Shown piece by piece: positions 28,022-36,258 of a stretch of DNA of 64,000 nt; the first letter of the stretch is position 1, and each line of letters starts with the position of its first letter. The position numbers and the translations under genes were made by a program. The notes under the pieces are model-generated. The model did not search any database. It saw only the letters and a program-made list of their open reading frames with translations, and was not told the DNA's origin. Origin of the DNA: Bacteroidota bacterium (GTDB taxonomy: Bacteria; Bacteroidota; Bacteroidia; Chitinophagales; Chitinophagaceae). The stretch spans positions 453,597-517,596 of the forward strand of contig JAFEAE010000017.1 of assembly GCA_018266575.1 (NCBI GenBank). Reading direction: 5' to 3'.

Positions 28022-30391
28022 CTATTCTGTTCTCAATGATTTCACGGGGTTAGCAACGGCAGCTTTGATTGCCTGGAAACTCACGGTCAGTAATGCAATA
28101 AACAATGCAGCTATTCCGGCTACGGCAAACACCCACCAACTGATGTCGGTGCGATAGGTATAATCCTGCAACCATTTTGAAACTGCCCACCATGCCAATG
28201 GTGCTGCAATTACAAATGCAATGAACACGAGTTGCAAAAATTCTTTTGATAATAATCCAAACACGCCGGATACACTTGCACCAAGCACTTTGCGGATGCC
28301 GATTTCTTTTGTGCGTTGTTCTGCAGTGAACATGGCAAGGCCAAGCAAACCGAGACAAGAAATGAATATGGCAAGAATTGCAAAAGATGTAGAAAGTTTG
28401 TCTATCACCTGTTCACTCCTATACATCTTGTTGAAATTTTCATCGGCAAACTGATAGTTGAATGGAAATTTCGGGTTCAGTTCTTTGCCCAATTTTTCAA
28501 GGCCAGCCATTGCCTGTTTTGTTTTTGCTGTTTCAATCTTCACTAATATCGTTCCCCACTCTTCTTTATCCCTAAGGCGCAGTACTAATGGTTCAATTGC
28601 CACACGCAAAGAAGCAAAATGAAAATCTTTTACTACGCCAACGATCGCTCCTTTCTTTCCCCAGAAAGTCAATCGCTTTCCGATCGGGTCTTTGTAACCG
28701 ATCTTGCGCAATGCTGCTTCATTAATAATATAACCGACAGAATCAGTGCCATAGTCTTTTGAAAAGTCACGCCCCTGCACCATTTTCACATGCACCGTTT
28801 TTGCAAAATCATATCCCACAGATGCCTGTGAAAACATGGGGCGCACACTTGGGTCTTTTCCATCCCAGTCCACACCACCGGTGTTACTGCCGATCTCAGT
28901 TGGGCTTCCTGTCATTCGCGAAACTGCAGTTACTCCCGGAATATTTAAAGCTTCATCTTTAAACAGGTTGAAGTTCTGGCTCAGGTCGCCTTCGATCGGA
29001 ATATATACAAGGTTCTCGCGATCGAGGCCGAGGTTAGTTGTTTGAATAAAGTGTACCTGTTTTGAGATCATGATCGTTCCGATGATCAGCATTACAGAAA
29101 GTACAAATTGAAATACTACCAATCCCTTTCTGAAAAAAGTTGCACCAGAACTGAATTTCATAGAACCCTTCAACACACGGATGGGATTGAAAGATGACAG
29201 AAATAATGCAGGATAGCTTCCCGAAACAATTCCGGTAAGAATAGTTAAGCCGAGAATTTCAACCCAGAATACCGGATTGAAAAACGGAAATGAAATTTGT
29301 TTGCTAGTTAGTGAATTGAACATCGGCAACATCAGTGATGCGATGATCAATGCAATGACCGTTGCAAAAAAAGATAATAATAATGCTTCGCCAATAAACT
29401 GGCGGATCAATACACCACGCATGGCGCCAACGACTTTCCGCACGCCTATTTCTTTTGCACGTTTTACTGAACGTGCCGTAGTAAGGTTCATAAAATTGAT
29501 GCAGGCGATCACCATTATAAACACAGCAATAATGCTGAAGATCTTTACATACTCAATTCTTCCGCCGACAATCTCACCGTTTTTAAAATCGCTGTGCAGG
29601 TATTGCTGATTGAACAGTTGCATGCCAAGTTCAATGTGAAATGTTTTATCCTGCTCTTTATTATAATCGTCTAAAAATTTTCTTATCTTGTTTCTTACTG
29701 CATCTGGTTTTGCGTCAGCACGAAGCATGATGCTTGTTGCAGGCCCGTTATTTCCCCATTCTTTCGCCCAGGAATTTTCTTCGAGATATTGAAACCAGTT
29801 CAATACAAAATCCCCTTTGATGGAAGAGTTTTGCGGAATATCATTATATACTGCAGTTACTTTAAAATCTTTTTTGTTTTCGTAGCGTATCGTTTTTCCA
29901 AAAGCTTCTTCAGGGCTTCCGAAAAATTGTACCGCCATTTTTTTGGAGATCGCAATAGAACTGATGTCAGCTAATGCATTTTGTGCTTTTCCCTGCAGCA
30001 ACGGGAAACTAAACATGCTGAAAAAATCTTCACTCGCAAAATTTCCATCTTCTTTTAATATTTTATCGCCAACCTGGAAAGTGTTTCGTTCGTCCAGATC
30101 AATATCTGCAGCACGTTCTATTTCGGGAATTTTCCTTTTTAATTCTTCGGCCAATTTTCCGGGAGTATAATAACCTGCTTCAATTCTTCCATCGTAATAC
30201 TGACGTTCATAAATATTGTATAGCCGCAGTCCGTTTGCATGAAACGAATCCATGCTTTTTTCATCCTGCACCCATAACATAATAAGCAAGCTGCACGCAA
30301 GCCCCAATGCGAGTCCTGTAATATTAATAAAGGAGAACACTTTGTTTCTCCTCAAATTTCTCCAGGCTACAAGAAGATAATTTTTAAGCAT
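28022..30391 (-). CDS. FtsX/MacB-type ABC permease (permease L; nearest the ATPase; D/E/L subgroup)
   Basis: 789 residues, the shortest complete paralogue. It is the first permease after the ATPase gene and the likely original partner. It shares with D and E the segment LHSDFKNG before TM2, GDLSQNFNLFKDEALN, and VDWDGKDP in the second periplasmic domain, while keeping the consensus GVVKDFHFASLR. Loop 1 NLTTARSVKRAKEIGVRK and loop 2 EQRTKEIGIRKVLGA are intact. C-terminus NPVKSLRTE. The upstream gap to the ATPase is 282 bp, AT-rich, with TTTCTGATTTGAAGATTTC repeats beside the ATG and a GCCAACCGAATATCGACAAC tract after the ATPase stop; no clear promoter was seen. Confidence 0.95.
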   Translation of the reverse strand: MLKNYLLVAWRNLRRNKVFSFINITGLALGLACSLLIMLWVQDEKSMDSFHANGLRLYNIYERQYYDGRIEAGYYTPGKLAEELKRKIPEIERAADIDLDERNTFQVGDKILKEDGNFASEDFFSMFSFPLLQGKAQNALADISSIAISKKMAVQFFGSPEEAFGKTIRYENKKDFKVTAVYNDIPQNSSIKGDFVLNWFQYLEENSWAKEWGNNGPATSIMLRADAKPDAVRNKIRKFLDDYNKEQDKTFHIELGMQLFNQQYLHSDFKNGEIVGGRIEYVKIFSIIAVFIMVIACINFMNLTTARSVKRAKEIGVRKVVGAMRGVLIRQFIGEALLLSFFATVIALIIASLMLPMFNSLTSKQISFPFFNPVFWVEILGLTILTGIVSGSYPALFLSSFNPIRVLKGSMKFSSGATFFRKGLVVFQFVLSVMLIIGTIMISKQVHFIQTTNLGLDRENLVYIPIEGDLSQNFNLFKDEALNIPGVTAVSRMTGSPTEIGSNTGGVDWDGKDPSVRPMFSQASVGYDFAKTVHVKMVQGRDFSKDYGTDSVGYIINEAALRKIGYKDPIGKRLTFWGKKGAIVGVVKDFHFASLRVAIEPLVLRLRDKEEWGTILVKIETAKTKQAMAGLEKLGKELNPKFPFNYQFADENFNKMYRSEQVIDKLSTSFAILAIFISCLGLLGLAMFTAEQRTKEIGIRKVLGASVSGVFGLLSKEFLQLVFIAFVIAAPLAWWAVSKWLQDYTYRTDISWWVFAVAGIAALFIALLTVSFQAIKAAVANPVKSLRTE

Positions 30392-30673
30392 CGAAGGAAA
30401 TTTCTGATTTCTGATTTGAAGATTTCTGATTTCTGCAATTCAATCTCCCTCATCTCCTTTTACTTTTAAATTTTTACTTATTTAGTAATATATCCTGATT
30501 GACTGATTCACCTAATTGATCATTTTCCACAGATAGCCACTGAAATGTTTTTGAGAACTACAGGATCTTTCTGCGAAACTCTTATTTAACTCTGCGTTAC
30601 TTTGGCTAAACTGAATTAGAATTATTAATTCTTAATTTCCATCTGCCAACCGAATATCGACAACCGGCGTCTG

Positions 30674-31351
30674 CTATATCAAAATATTCTGCGTAACCGT
30701 TTGTCCGTCGAGCATGCGTATGATGCGATGGCTGTAACGTGCATCATGCTCACTGTGCGTAACCATCACGATCGTGGTGCCTTGCTCATTCAATTCAGTA
30801 AGCAGTTGCATTACTTCATTACCGTTGCTGCTATCGAGGTTACCAGTAGGCTCATCGGCCAAAATTAATTTGGGATTGTTCACTACGGCACGGGCTACAG
30901 CAACACGCTGCTGTTGTCCACCGGAAAGTTGTTGCGGGTAGTGGTTGCGCCTGTGCATGATCTGCACTTTATCCAAAACAGCTTCTACTCTTTTTTTCCT
31001 GTCTGCAGATTTTACGCCTGTATAGATAAGCGGGAGTTCTACATTTTCAAAAACAGTTAACTCGTCGATGAGGTTGAAACTCTGGAAAACAAAACCGATA
31101 TTGTGCTTGCGCAGGTCGGCACGTTTGCGCTCATTGAAATGCGCAACTTCAATATTGTTGAACATGAAGCTACCCGCATCAGGATCGTCCAGCAAACCGA
31201 GTATATTCAATAACGTTGATTTGCCACATCCTGAAGGGCCCATCACTGCTACAAATTCACCATCATTAACTTCCATGTTCAGTTTGTTGAGGGCGATTGT
31301 TTCTACTTCTTCAGTCCTGTAGATTTTTTCGAGTTGACTGATCTTGATCAT
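30674..31351 (-). CDS. ABC transporter ATPase (LolD/MacB-type)
   Basis: 225-residue nucleotide-binding subunit that would power the FtsX-type permeases by ATP hydrolysis in the cytoplasm. All catalytic motifs are present: Walker [10 protein letters not shown] (38-46), Q-loop Gln90, signature LSGGQ (142-146), Walker B LILADE (162-167) with D-loop NLD (171-173), and H-loop His199. Length and motifs fit the LolD/MacB/YbbA clade, which drives mechanotransmission across the envelope rather than classic transport. It is the only ATPase gene in the array, lying between the adaptor and twelve permeases on the same strand, so it must either serve many of them or they use ATPases encoded elsewhere. Confidence 0.96.
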   Translation of the reverse strand: MIKISQLEKIYRTEEVETIALNKLNMEVNDGEFVAVMGPSGCGKSTLLNILGLLDDPDAGSFMFNNIEVAHFNERKRADLRKHNIGFVFQSFNLIDELTVFENVELPLIYTGVKSADRKKRVEAVLDKVQIMHRRNHYPQQLSGGQQQRVAVARAVVNNPKLILADEPTGNLDSSNGNEVMQLLTELNEQGTTIVMVTHSEHDARYSHRIIRMLDGQTVTQNILI

Positions 31352-31405
31352 TGTATTTTGTATTTAGGTGAATAGTTGAAAAAAAGGAATATATGTTGAT
31401 TTAAA

Positions 31406-31606
31406 TTATAGTAACAGCATGGTATGTATCGGCGACAATTTCAGGATATCATCATCAGACGCAAATGCATCCGTATGTGTTACGGTTTTTATGCTTTTAT
31501 TGTTACATGCTACATGCGGATTTTCACAACCTGAATATCCTTTCGATGATGCGAAAACACTCATTATCAAAACGAGTGTAAACATGAACAAGAATTTAAT
31601 CCTCAT
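31406..31606 (-). CDS. Possible small secreted protein between adaptor and ATPase
   Basis: 66 codons from the ATG at 31,604-31,606, 25 bp after the adaptor stop. The protein begins MRIKFLFMFTLVLIMSVFAS, a convincing signal peptide, followed by a short mature part with two cysteines (GCENPHVAC). A longer frame back to 31,675 would overlap the adaptor gene and lacks the signal-peptide start, so the inner ATG is preferred. Position and strand fit an operon member, but length is small, no family is recognised, and an opposite-strand frame also exists here, so it could be chance. Confidence 0.45.
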   Translation of the reverse strand: MRIKFLFMFTLVLIMSVFASSKGYSGCENPHVACNNKSIKTVTHTDAFASDDDILKLSPIHTMLLL

Positions 31607-31631
31607 AAAAATACTTTTAGCATGATTGGTT

Positions 31632-32888
31632 TTATTTCTGCAACACCAGTTCCTGCATATTTCCATAATTCTCATAGCTGCTTGTAATTACTTTATCACC
31701 CGGGTTTAACCCCTGCAATACTTCAAAGTAATCGATACTCTGCCTGCCCAACTGGATGTCTACGCGGTACGCACGTTTGCCGTCTTCGCTTACTTTAAAT
31801 ATCCAGTTGCCACCTGTTTGCTGATAGAAGCCGCCCTTCGGAACAAGTATCGCAGTGGTTTCATCACTCAATGATAATACGATCTGTAATGTTTGCCCAC
31901 GGCGGATTCCCTGGGGTGGTGCCCCAATAAATTCCATATCTACCTGGAATGTTCCACCTGTGTTTACTGCCGTAAATACTTTTTTGATCTTCAGTTTATA
32001 TGTTTTCTCGGCAAACGTAAATTCGCCTGTTTGACCGATAAACACTCTTGAAAGATAATGTTCATCAACATTCACACGAACTTTGAAGCCACTCAATACA
32101 TCAACCTGCCCTAAACGTTGCCCTTGCGTTTTGTTCTCTCCTATTTCAGCATCTAATGCAGTAAGCTGTCCATCCACAGGTGCACGTACGATCAGGTCAT
32201 CTACTTTTTTCTTCATGATATCCAAAGCCTCTTGTGAACTTTGATAGGATTGTTTGTCCTGTTTTTCCTGTTGTGCCCGAGACACAGAGTCTTGTTCCAA
32301 AATTTGTTCTGTCAATTTTTTCTTATTCAACAGGTAATTATAATTGTTTTCAGCAGATTGATACTCCTGCAACCCGATCGCTTTCTGCGCATACAATTTT
32401 TTATCGAGGTTATATACTCGTTCCGCCTCTTTAAAAAGGCTTTCCACATCAGCCATTTGGGTTTGTTTACTCACTGTATTCTGCATAGCATTAGTCCGGC
32501 TAATTTGCATCTGCGTTAGTGTGTTATATACTGTGTTCTGCTGGCTCATCATTGTCATCAACAAATTGGTGTTTGACAAACGAAGGATGGGCTGCCCTGC
32601 TTTCATAATGGTTCCATCTTCCACATATTTTTCTTCCACGCGTCCGCCTTCTGTTGCATCGAGATAAATGCTTGTCAATGGAAGCACAACACCGTTCACA
32701 GGGATGTTATCTTTATAAGGGCCTTTTTTTACTTCACTGATGGTGATCCTGTCGAGCTCTACATTCAGTTTTGATTTGCCTGAAGTAAAATAAAAACTGG
32801 CAGCAATTAATAATACCAGGGCTGTAATTCCGCCGATCGTCAGCAGGCGTTTCGTTGACCATTTCTTTTTTTCTATAACTCTGTCCAC
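31632..32888 (-). CDS. HlyD/MacA-type periplasmic adaptor protein
   Basis: 418 residues. An N-terminal membrane anchor (about 15-36) is followed by a biotinyl-lipoyl half (ATEGGRVEEKYVEDGTIMKAGQPILRL), a long alpha-helical hairpin (about 110-225), the second lipoyl half (VRAPVDGQLTALDAEIGENKTQGQ), a beta-barrel and a membrane-proximal domain. Such adaptors link an inner-membrane ABC permease to the outer membrane. The start codon is GTG at 32,886-32,888; no in-frame ATG lies upstream before the promoter block. It is the first gene of the minus-strand unit and is preceded by the conserved regulatory block shared with the divergent regulator gene. Confidence 0.93.
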   Translation of the reverse strand: MDRVIEKKKWSTKRLLTIGGITALVLLIAASFYFTSGKSKLNVELDRITISEVKKGPYKDNIPVNGVVLPLTSIYLDATEGGRVEEKYVEDGTIMKAGQPILRLSNTNLLMTMMSQQNTVYNTLTQMQISRTNAMQNTVSKQTQMADVESLFKEAERVYNLDKKLYAQKAIGLQEYQSAENNYNYLLNKKKLTEQILEQDSVSRAQQEKQDKQSYQSSQEALDIMKKKVDDLIVRAPVDGQLTALDAEIGENKTQGQRLGQVDVLSGFKVRVNVDEHYLSRVFIGQTGEFTFAEKTYKLKIKKVFTAVNTGGTFQVDMEFIGAPPQGIRRGQTLQIVLSLSDETTAILVPKGGFYQQTGGNWIFKVSEDGKRAYRVDIQLGRQSIDYFEVLQGLNPGDKVITSSYENYGNMQELVLQK

Positions 32889-32959
32889 TTTGAAATTTTT
32901 TAGTAGGTTGATGATTTCCCGGTTCAGCCAGGAAAATCTATCATCATGTATTCAATCAC

Positions 32960-33056
32960 ATGCCAGTTTGCCATTTGTGTGATTTACAATTTCTTAGTTA
33001 GCCCATATATACGAAACAGTTCGTTTCCGATACATAAACTGTCCGCTTTTGATACA
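32960..33056. promoter_or_regulatory. Candidate shared activator-binding block between adaptor and regulator genes
   Basis: Direct repeats GTTCGTTTCCGATACA (33,019-33,034) and GTCCGCTTTTGATACA (33,041-33,056) are 22 bp apart, with ACGAAACAGTTCGT at 33,011-33,024. On the adaptor side the minus strand reads TTCGTA, 19 bp, ATTGTAAATCA, 15 bp, GGCATGTG; at permease A the spacings are 19 and 14 bp. The block is about 130-170 bp from the adaptor start and 108-145 bp from the regulator start, so it can serve both directions. Confidence 0.65.
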
Positions 33057-33091
33057 CTCGATTTTTGCTGTCCGGAGCTAAAAAATTAATT

Positions 33092-33124
33092 GCCACAAGT
33101 TTATATTTAAGGTACACTTGTGGC
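33092..33124. promoter_or_regulatory. Inverted repeat in the regulator leader
   Basis: GCCACAAGT (33,092-33,100) and ACTTGTGGC (33,116-33,124) are perfect 9-bp inverted arms separated by 15 bp, located 40-72 bp upstream of the regulator ATG. It could be an operator or a leader hairpin; the right arm overlaps the -24-like TGGCG. Confidence 0.4.
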
Positions 33125-33137
33125 GTAAATTGTTGCA
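33121..33137 (+). promoter_or_regulatory. Sigma-54-like promoter before the response regulator (non-ideal spacing)
   Basis: TGGCGTAAATTGTTGCA resembles the -24/-12 pattern TGGCAC-N5-TTGCA, but GG and GC are 11 bp apart instead of the strict 10. It lies about 27 bp before the ATG and 65-100 bp downstream of the proposed activator sites. Confidence 0.3.
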
Positions 33138-33163
33138 TCAATCAAAAAGAATATTTTTTTACA

Positions 33164-34525
33164 ATGGTTCTAAAAAATTCTGCCGTATTGGTCATTGATG
33201 ACGACATAGATGTGCTGACTGCCGTGCGGCTTTTATTAAAAACGGAGGCGGCAGAAGTAGTGACGGAAAAAAACCCGGAGAATATCCGTTCGCTGCTATC
33301 AAAAAAACCGTTCGACCTGATTTTGCTGGATATGAATTTCAACAGTTCCATTAATACCGGCAATGAAGGTTTGTTCTGGCTGAAAAAAATAAAAGAGTTC
33401 GGATCGGAAGCTTCGGTTATTATGATCACGGCTTATGGAGATATTGACCTCGCCGTTCGTTCCCTAAAAGAAGGCGCTGCAGATTTCGTTGTAAAACCCT
33501 GGCATAATGAAAAACTGATCACCACAATAAAAGATACATTAAAGAAAAAAGAAGGAAGCAAAGCTGCCGTTAACCACGCCAGCAATGCCGATTCGATTGT
33601 TGGTAATGAATTGCTGGGGAACTCGCAGGTGATGCAGGATATTTTTTATAAGATAGAAAAAATTGCCCCTACTGACGCAAACATATTAATACTGGGAGAA
33701 AATGGCACCGGGAAAGATCTGATCGCAAAAGCAATTCATCAGCAATCACTGCGTTCCGATAAACCGTTTATAAAAGTAGACGTTGGTGCCCTTACTGAAA
33801 GTTTGTTTGAGAGCGAACTATTCGGCCATAAAAAAGGAGCGTTTACTGATGCCCGTGAGGACCGGGTCGGTTTGGTAGAAGCGGCAAGTGGCGGGACTTT
33901 ATTTTTAGATGAGATCGGAAATATTTCTTTGCACCAGCAGGCAAAATTATTATCTGTATTGCAGAACAGGAAGATCACCAGGCTTGGTACGAACACCGCA
34001 ATACCGGTTGACATCCGCCTGATATGTGCTACCAACGTGCCTTTGAGCGAACTGGCAAATGAAAGCCGATTCCGCAAAGACCTGATCTATCGTATCAACA
34101 CAGTAGAAATTACCGTGCCGCCATTACGCAAACGCGAAGAAGATATATTAATGCTCGCCACACATTTTGTAAATGTGTATGGCAAAAAATATATGAAGCC
34201 CGCACATGCATTTGATGCAAAAGCACAGGAAAAACTAAAACAATACCATTATCCCGGGAATGTGCGTGAGTTGCAATATACCATTGAGCGTGCCGTGATC
34301 ATGGCAGAAAATGATGTGTTGCAGGCGGGCGACCTGATTTTCTCCCCGATCGAATCAATTAAAGAAATACCGGAAGAACCGAAAGAATTAAAGTTAAGCA
34401 CCATAGAAAAAAATACTATTCTTAAAGTGATCGAAAAAAATAACGGAAACATCAGCAAGGCTGCGAAAGAACTTGGATTAACACGCACCGCTTTATACCG
34501 CCGTTTGAGCAAGTATGATATTTAA
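33164..34525 (+). CDS. NtrC-family sigma-54-dependent response regulator
   Basis: 453 residues from the ATG at 33,164; a longer frame from 33,065 would place non-homologous residues before the receiver domain and cover the promoter region. Receiver domain (1-120) with acidic residues Asp12/Asp13 and phospho-acceptor Asp56; AAA+ domain (about 155-390) with Walker A GENGTGKD (178-185), a GAFTDA loop (225-230) in place of GAFTGA, Walker B GGTLFLDEI, and arginine-rich RFRKDLIYR; Fis-type helix-turn-helix at the C-terminus (GNISKAAKELGLTRTALYRR). It would activate sigma-54 promoters when phosphorylated. The kinase gene overlaps its last 11 bases, and the adaptor/ATPase/permease unit is divergent, which makes that unit the likely target. 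Confidence 0.95.
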   Translation: MVLKNSAVLVIDDDIDVLTAVRLLLKTEAAEVVTEKNPENIRSLLSKKPFDLILLDMNFNSSINTGNEGLFWLKKIKEFGSEASVIMITAYGDIDLAVRSLKEGAADFVVKPWHNEKLITTIKDTLKKKEGSKAAVNHASNADSIVGNELLGNSQVMQDIFYKIEKIAPTDANILILGENGTGKDLIAKAIHQQSLRSDKPFIKVDVGALTESLFESELFGHKKGAFTDAREDRVGLVEAASGGTLFLDEIGNISLHQQAKLLSVLQNRKITRLGTNTAIPVDIRLICATNVPLSELANESRFRKDLIYRINTVEITVPPLRKREEDILMLATHFVNVYGKKYMKPAHAFDAKAQEKLKQYHYPGNVRELQYTIERAVIMAENDVLQAGDLIFSPIESIKEIPEEPKELKLSTIEKNTILKVIEKNNGNISKAAKELGLTRTALYRRLSKYDI

Positions 34526-35858
34526 ACAATACCATGTACGTTTATTGATACGTGTGGCGCTGCTGTTTATTACATTGACAGTATCCGCATTGCTTGTAGT
34601 GAAAGGCACATTCATTTATTTTGTTGTGTTGTTGCCAATCATTGCATTTCAGTTGGTAGATTTTTATCGCTTCAATAGAAAAGCACAGGATGAATTGCAG
34701 CAATTTGTAGAATCAGTGCATTACCGGGATTTTTCACGCCACTTCGACGTAAAGCGAGCCCCGCTTGACTTACAGCCACTCCGGGAAGGTTTTAATGAAA
34801 TCAATTCCACATTTAAAGTGATCAGCAGGGAAAGGGAAACGCAATATCAATACCTGCAAAAAATCCTTGAACTGGTTGACACCGGAATCCTTTCGTATGA
34901 TAGTGAAACAGGCGACATTGGCTGGATGAATGAATCATTGAAAAAAATGATCGGAATCCCGTATCTGAAAACGATCCATTCATTACAAAAAAGAGGTGGG
35001 CAATTATATAATGAAGTGACCGCATTAAAGCCAGGCGATAATAAAATTGTGTCGATCACCCGTGAAGATACTTCATTCAAAACATTATTGTCGGCAACAG
35101 CATTTCAAACAGAAGACAGGGTTTATAAACTGATTGCATTTCAAAATGTAGACGAAGCATTGGATGAAACAGAAGCAAAAGCCTGGCAAAAATTACTGAG
35201 TGTGATGACGCATGAGATCATGAATTCCATTGCACCGATTTCTTCCCTGGCAGACACCATGTTGAACAGGTTACAAAATTCGGTTACGCGTCTCCGTGAG
35301 CAATCATCCACTTTGGAAGACCTTGAACTCGGGCTTGATACGATCAAACGCCGCAGCGAAGGCTTATTGAAATTTGCAGAAACCTACCGCAACCTGAATA
35401 AGATCACTACACCCAATGTGCGCAAAGTGCATGTGATGGATCTTTTTGAAAACCTTCATCAATTGATGCAGCCCACACTTCAGCAAAAAAATATCGAACT
35501 GGAAATATTATTAAAAGATCCTGAGCTTGTTTTAAGTGCGGATCCAAATCTTCTGGAACAAGTGCTGATCAATTTAGTAGTAAATGCAATCGAAGCTGTG
35601 AAAGACAGGCCGAAACCTCATATTATACTATCTGCATTCATTACGTTGAATAACAAAGTCCTTATTAAGATTGCAGATAATGGCGCAGGCATTTCCCCGG
35701 AAGTGATCGATAAAATTTTTGTACCCTTCTTCAGCACACGCAAAACAGGAAGCGGAATCGGCTTGAGTTTATGCAAACAAATCATGATGCTGCATAAAGG
35801 AAACATACAGGTACAATCTGTGGAAAATGAAGGAACAGCTTTTACGCTTAGTTTCTAA
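34515..35858 (+). CDS. NtrB-like sensor histidine kinase
   Basis: 447 residues. Two N-terminal membrane helices (about 10-30 and 32-50) are separated by almost no periplasmic loop, so it likely senses within the membrane or cytoplasm. A PAS-like region (about 105-215) precedes the H-box MTHEIMNSIAPISSL with His233, then N-box NLVVNAIEA, G1 DNGAGI and G2 GSGIGLSL. The HEIMNS signature is typical of kinases paired with NtrC-type regulators. It overlaps the regulator gene by 11 bp, implying translational coupling. It is the apparent cognate kinase of the regulator at 33,164. Confidence 0.94.
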   Translation: MIFKQYHVRLLIRVALLFITLTVSALLVVKGTFIYFVVLLPIIAFQLVDFYRFNRKAQDELQQFVESVHYRDFSRHFDVKRAPLDLQPLREGFNEINSTFKVISRERETQYQYLQKILELVDTGILSYDSETGDIGWMNESLKKMIGIPYLKTIHSLQKRGGQLYNEVTALKPGDNKIVSITREDTSFKTLLSATAFQTEDRVYKLIAFQNVDEALDETEAKAWQKLLSVMTHEIMNSIAPISSLADTMLNRLQNSVTRLREQSSTLEDLELGLDTIKRRSEGLLKFAETYRNLNKITTPNVRKVHVMDLFENLHQLMQPTLQQKNIELEILLKDPELVLSADPNLLEQVLINLVVNAIEAVKDRPKPHIILSAFITLNNKVLIKIADNGAGISPEVIDKIFVPFFSTRKTGSGIGLSLCKQIMMLHKGNIQVQSVENEGTAFTLSF

Positions 35859-35938
35859 ATTATTTTGAAATGTTTTTTCGGGCCGCAGAGGTATTAAAAA
35901 ATAAAACTGCAAATAACCCATAAGCACTCACGCCGTTA

Positions 35939-35956
35939 TTCCTGCGCAAGCAGGAA
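35939..35956. repeat. Short palindrome TTCCTGC-GCAA-GCAGGAA
   Basis: A 7-bp perfect stem with a 4-base loop, flanked by GCCGTTA and CCTGCAG. Only one copy is in the window; similar TTCCTGCG palindromes are commonly dispersed in bacterial genomes. Confidence 0.5.
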
Positions 35957-36182
35957 CCTGCAGTTATCCTAATTATATTTTATAGTATTGTTCTTTTTTG
36001 CTTCGCCAAAAAAAACGAAAAATGGCGATCCGGAAGAAGTTTCGTTTAAGCTTTTGTACTATTATGATGAAGATCAGTCGTTCCCTGATCGGTTTCTGTT
36101 GACAAAACATTTTATATTGACACCACGCATTACATTTAATTTTTGATACTGTAAAGCGCTTACTGCCAAATCAAATTATTTT

Positions 36183-36209
36183 TTGTTTGAGTGACTCCGG
36201 TTATGTTTG
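36183..36209 (+). promoter_or_regulatory. Bacteroidota-type housekeeping promoter candidate
   Basis: TTG at 36,183-36,185 and TATGTTTG at 36,202-36,209 fit the -33 TTG / -7 TAnnTTTG consensus of this phylum. It lies about 50 bp before the ATG of the secreted protein. Confidence 0.45.
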
Positions 36210-36258
36210 CAGCAAAACATTTTTAAATCTTTCTATCAAAAAATCAAATTCAACAACA

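Larger units (their letters stand above)
35859..36258. other. Spacer downstream of the kinase gene
   Basis: 400 bp without a gene. It contains an REP-like palindrome TTCCTGCGCAAGCAGGAA (35,939-35,956), an AT-rich stretch, and a candidate promoter for the small secreted protein (36,183-36,209). Confidence 0.55.

Noticed and set aside
32889..32960. Textbook sigma-54 promoter before the adaptor gene
   Set aside because: TGGCAAACTGGCATGTG is suggestive, but no GG/GC pair with 10-bp spacing exists on the minus strand, nor in the matching place upstream of permease A.
33065..33163. Upstream start for the response regulator
   Set aside because: The added 33 residues precede a complete receiver domain and would cover the inverted repeat and promoter region; the ATG at 33,164 fits the family.
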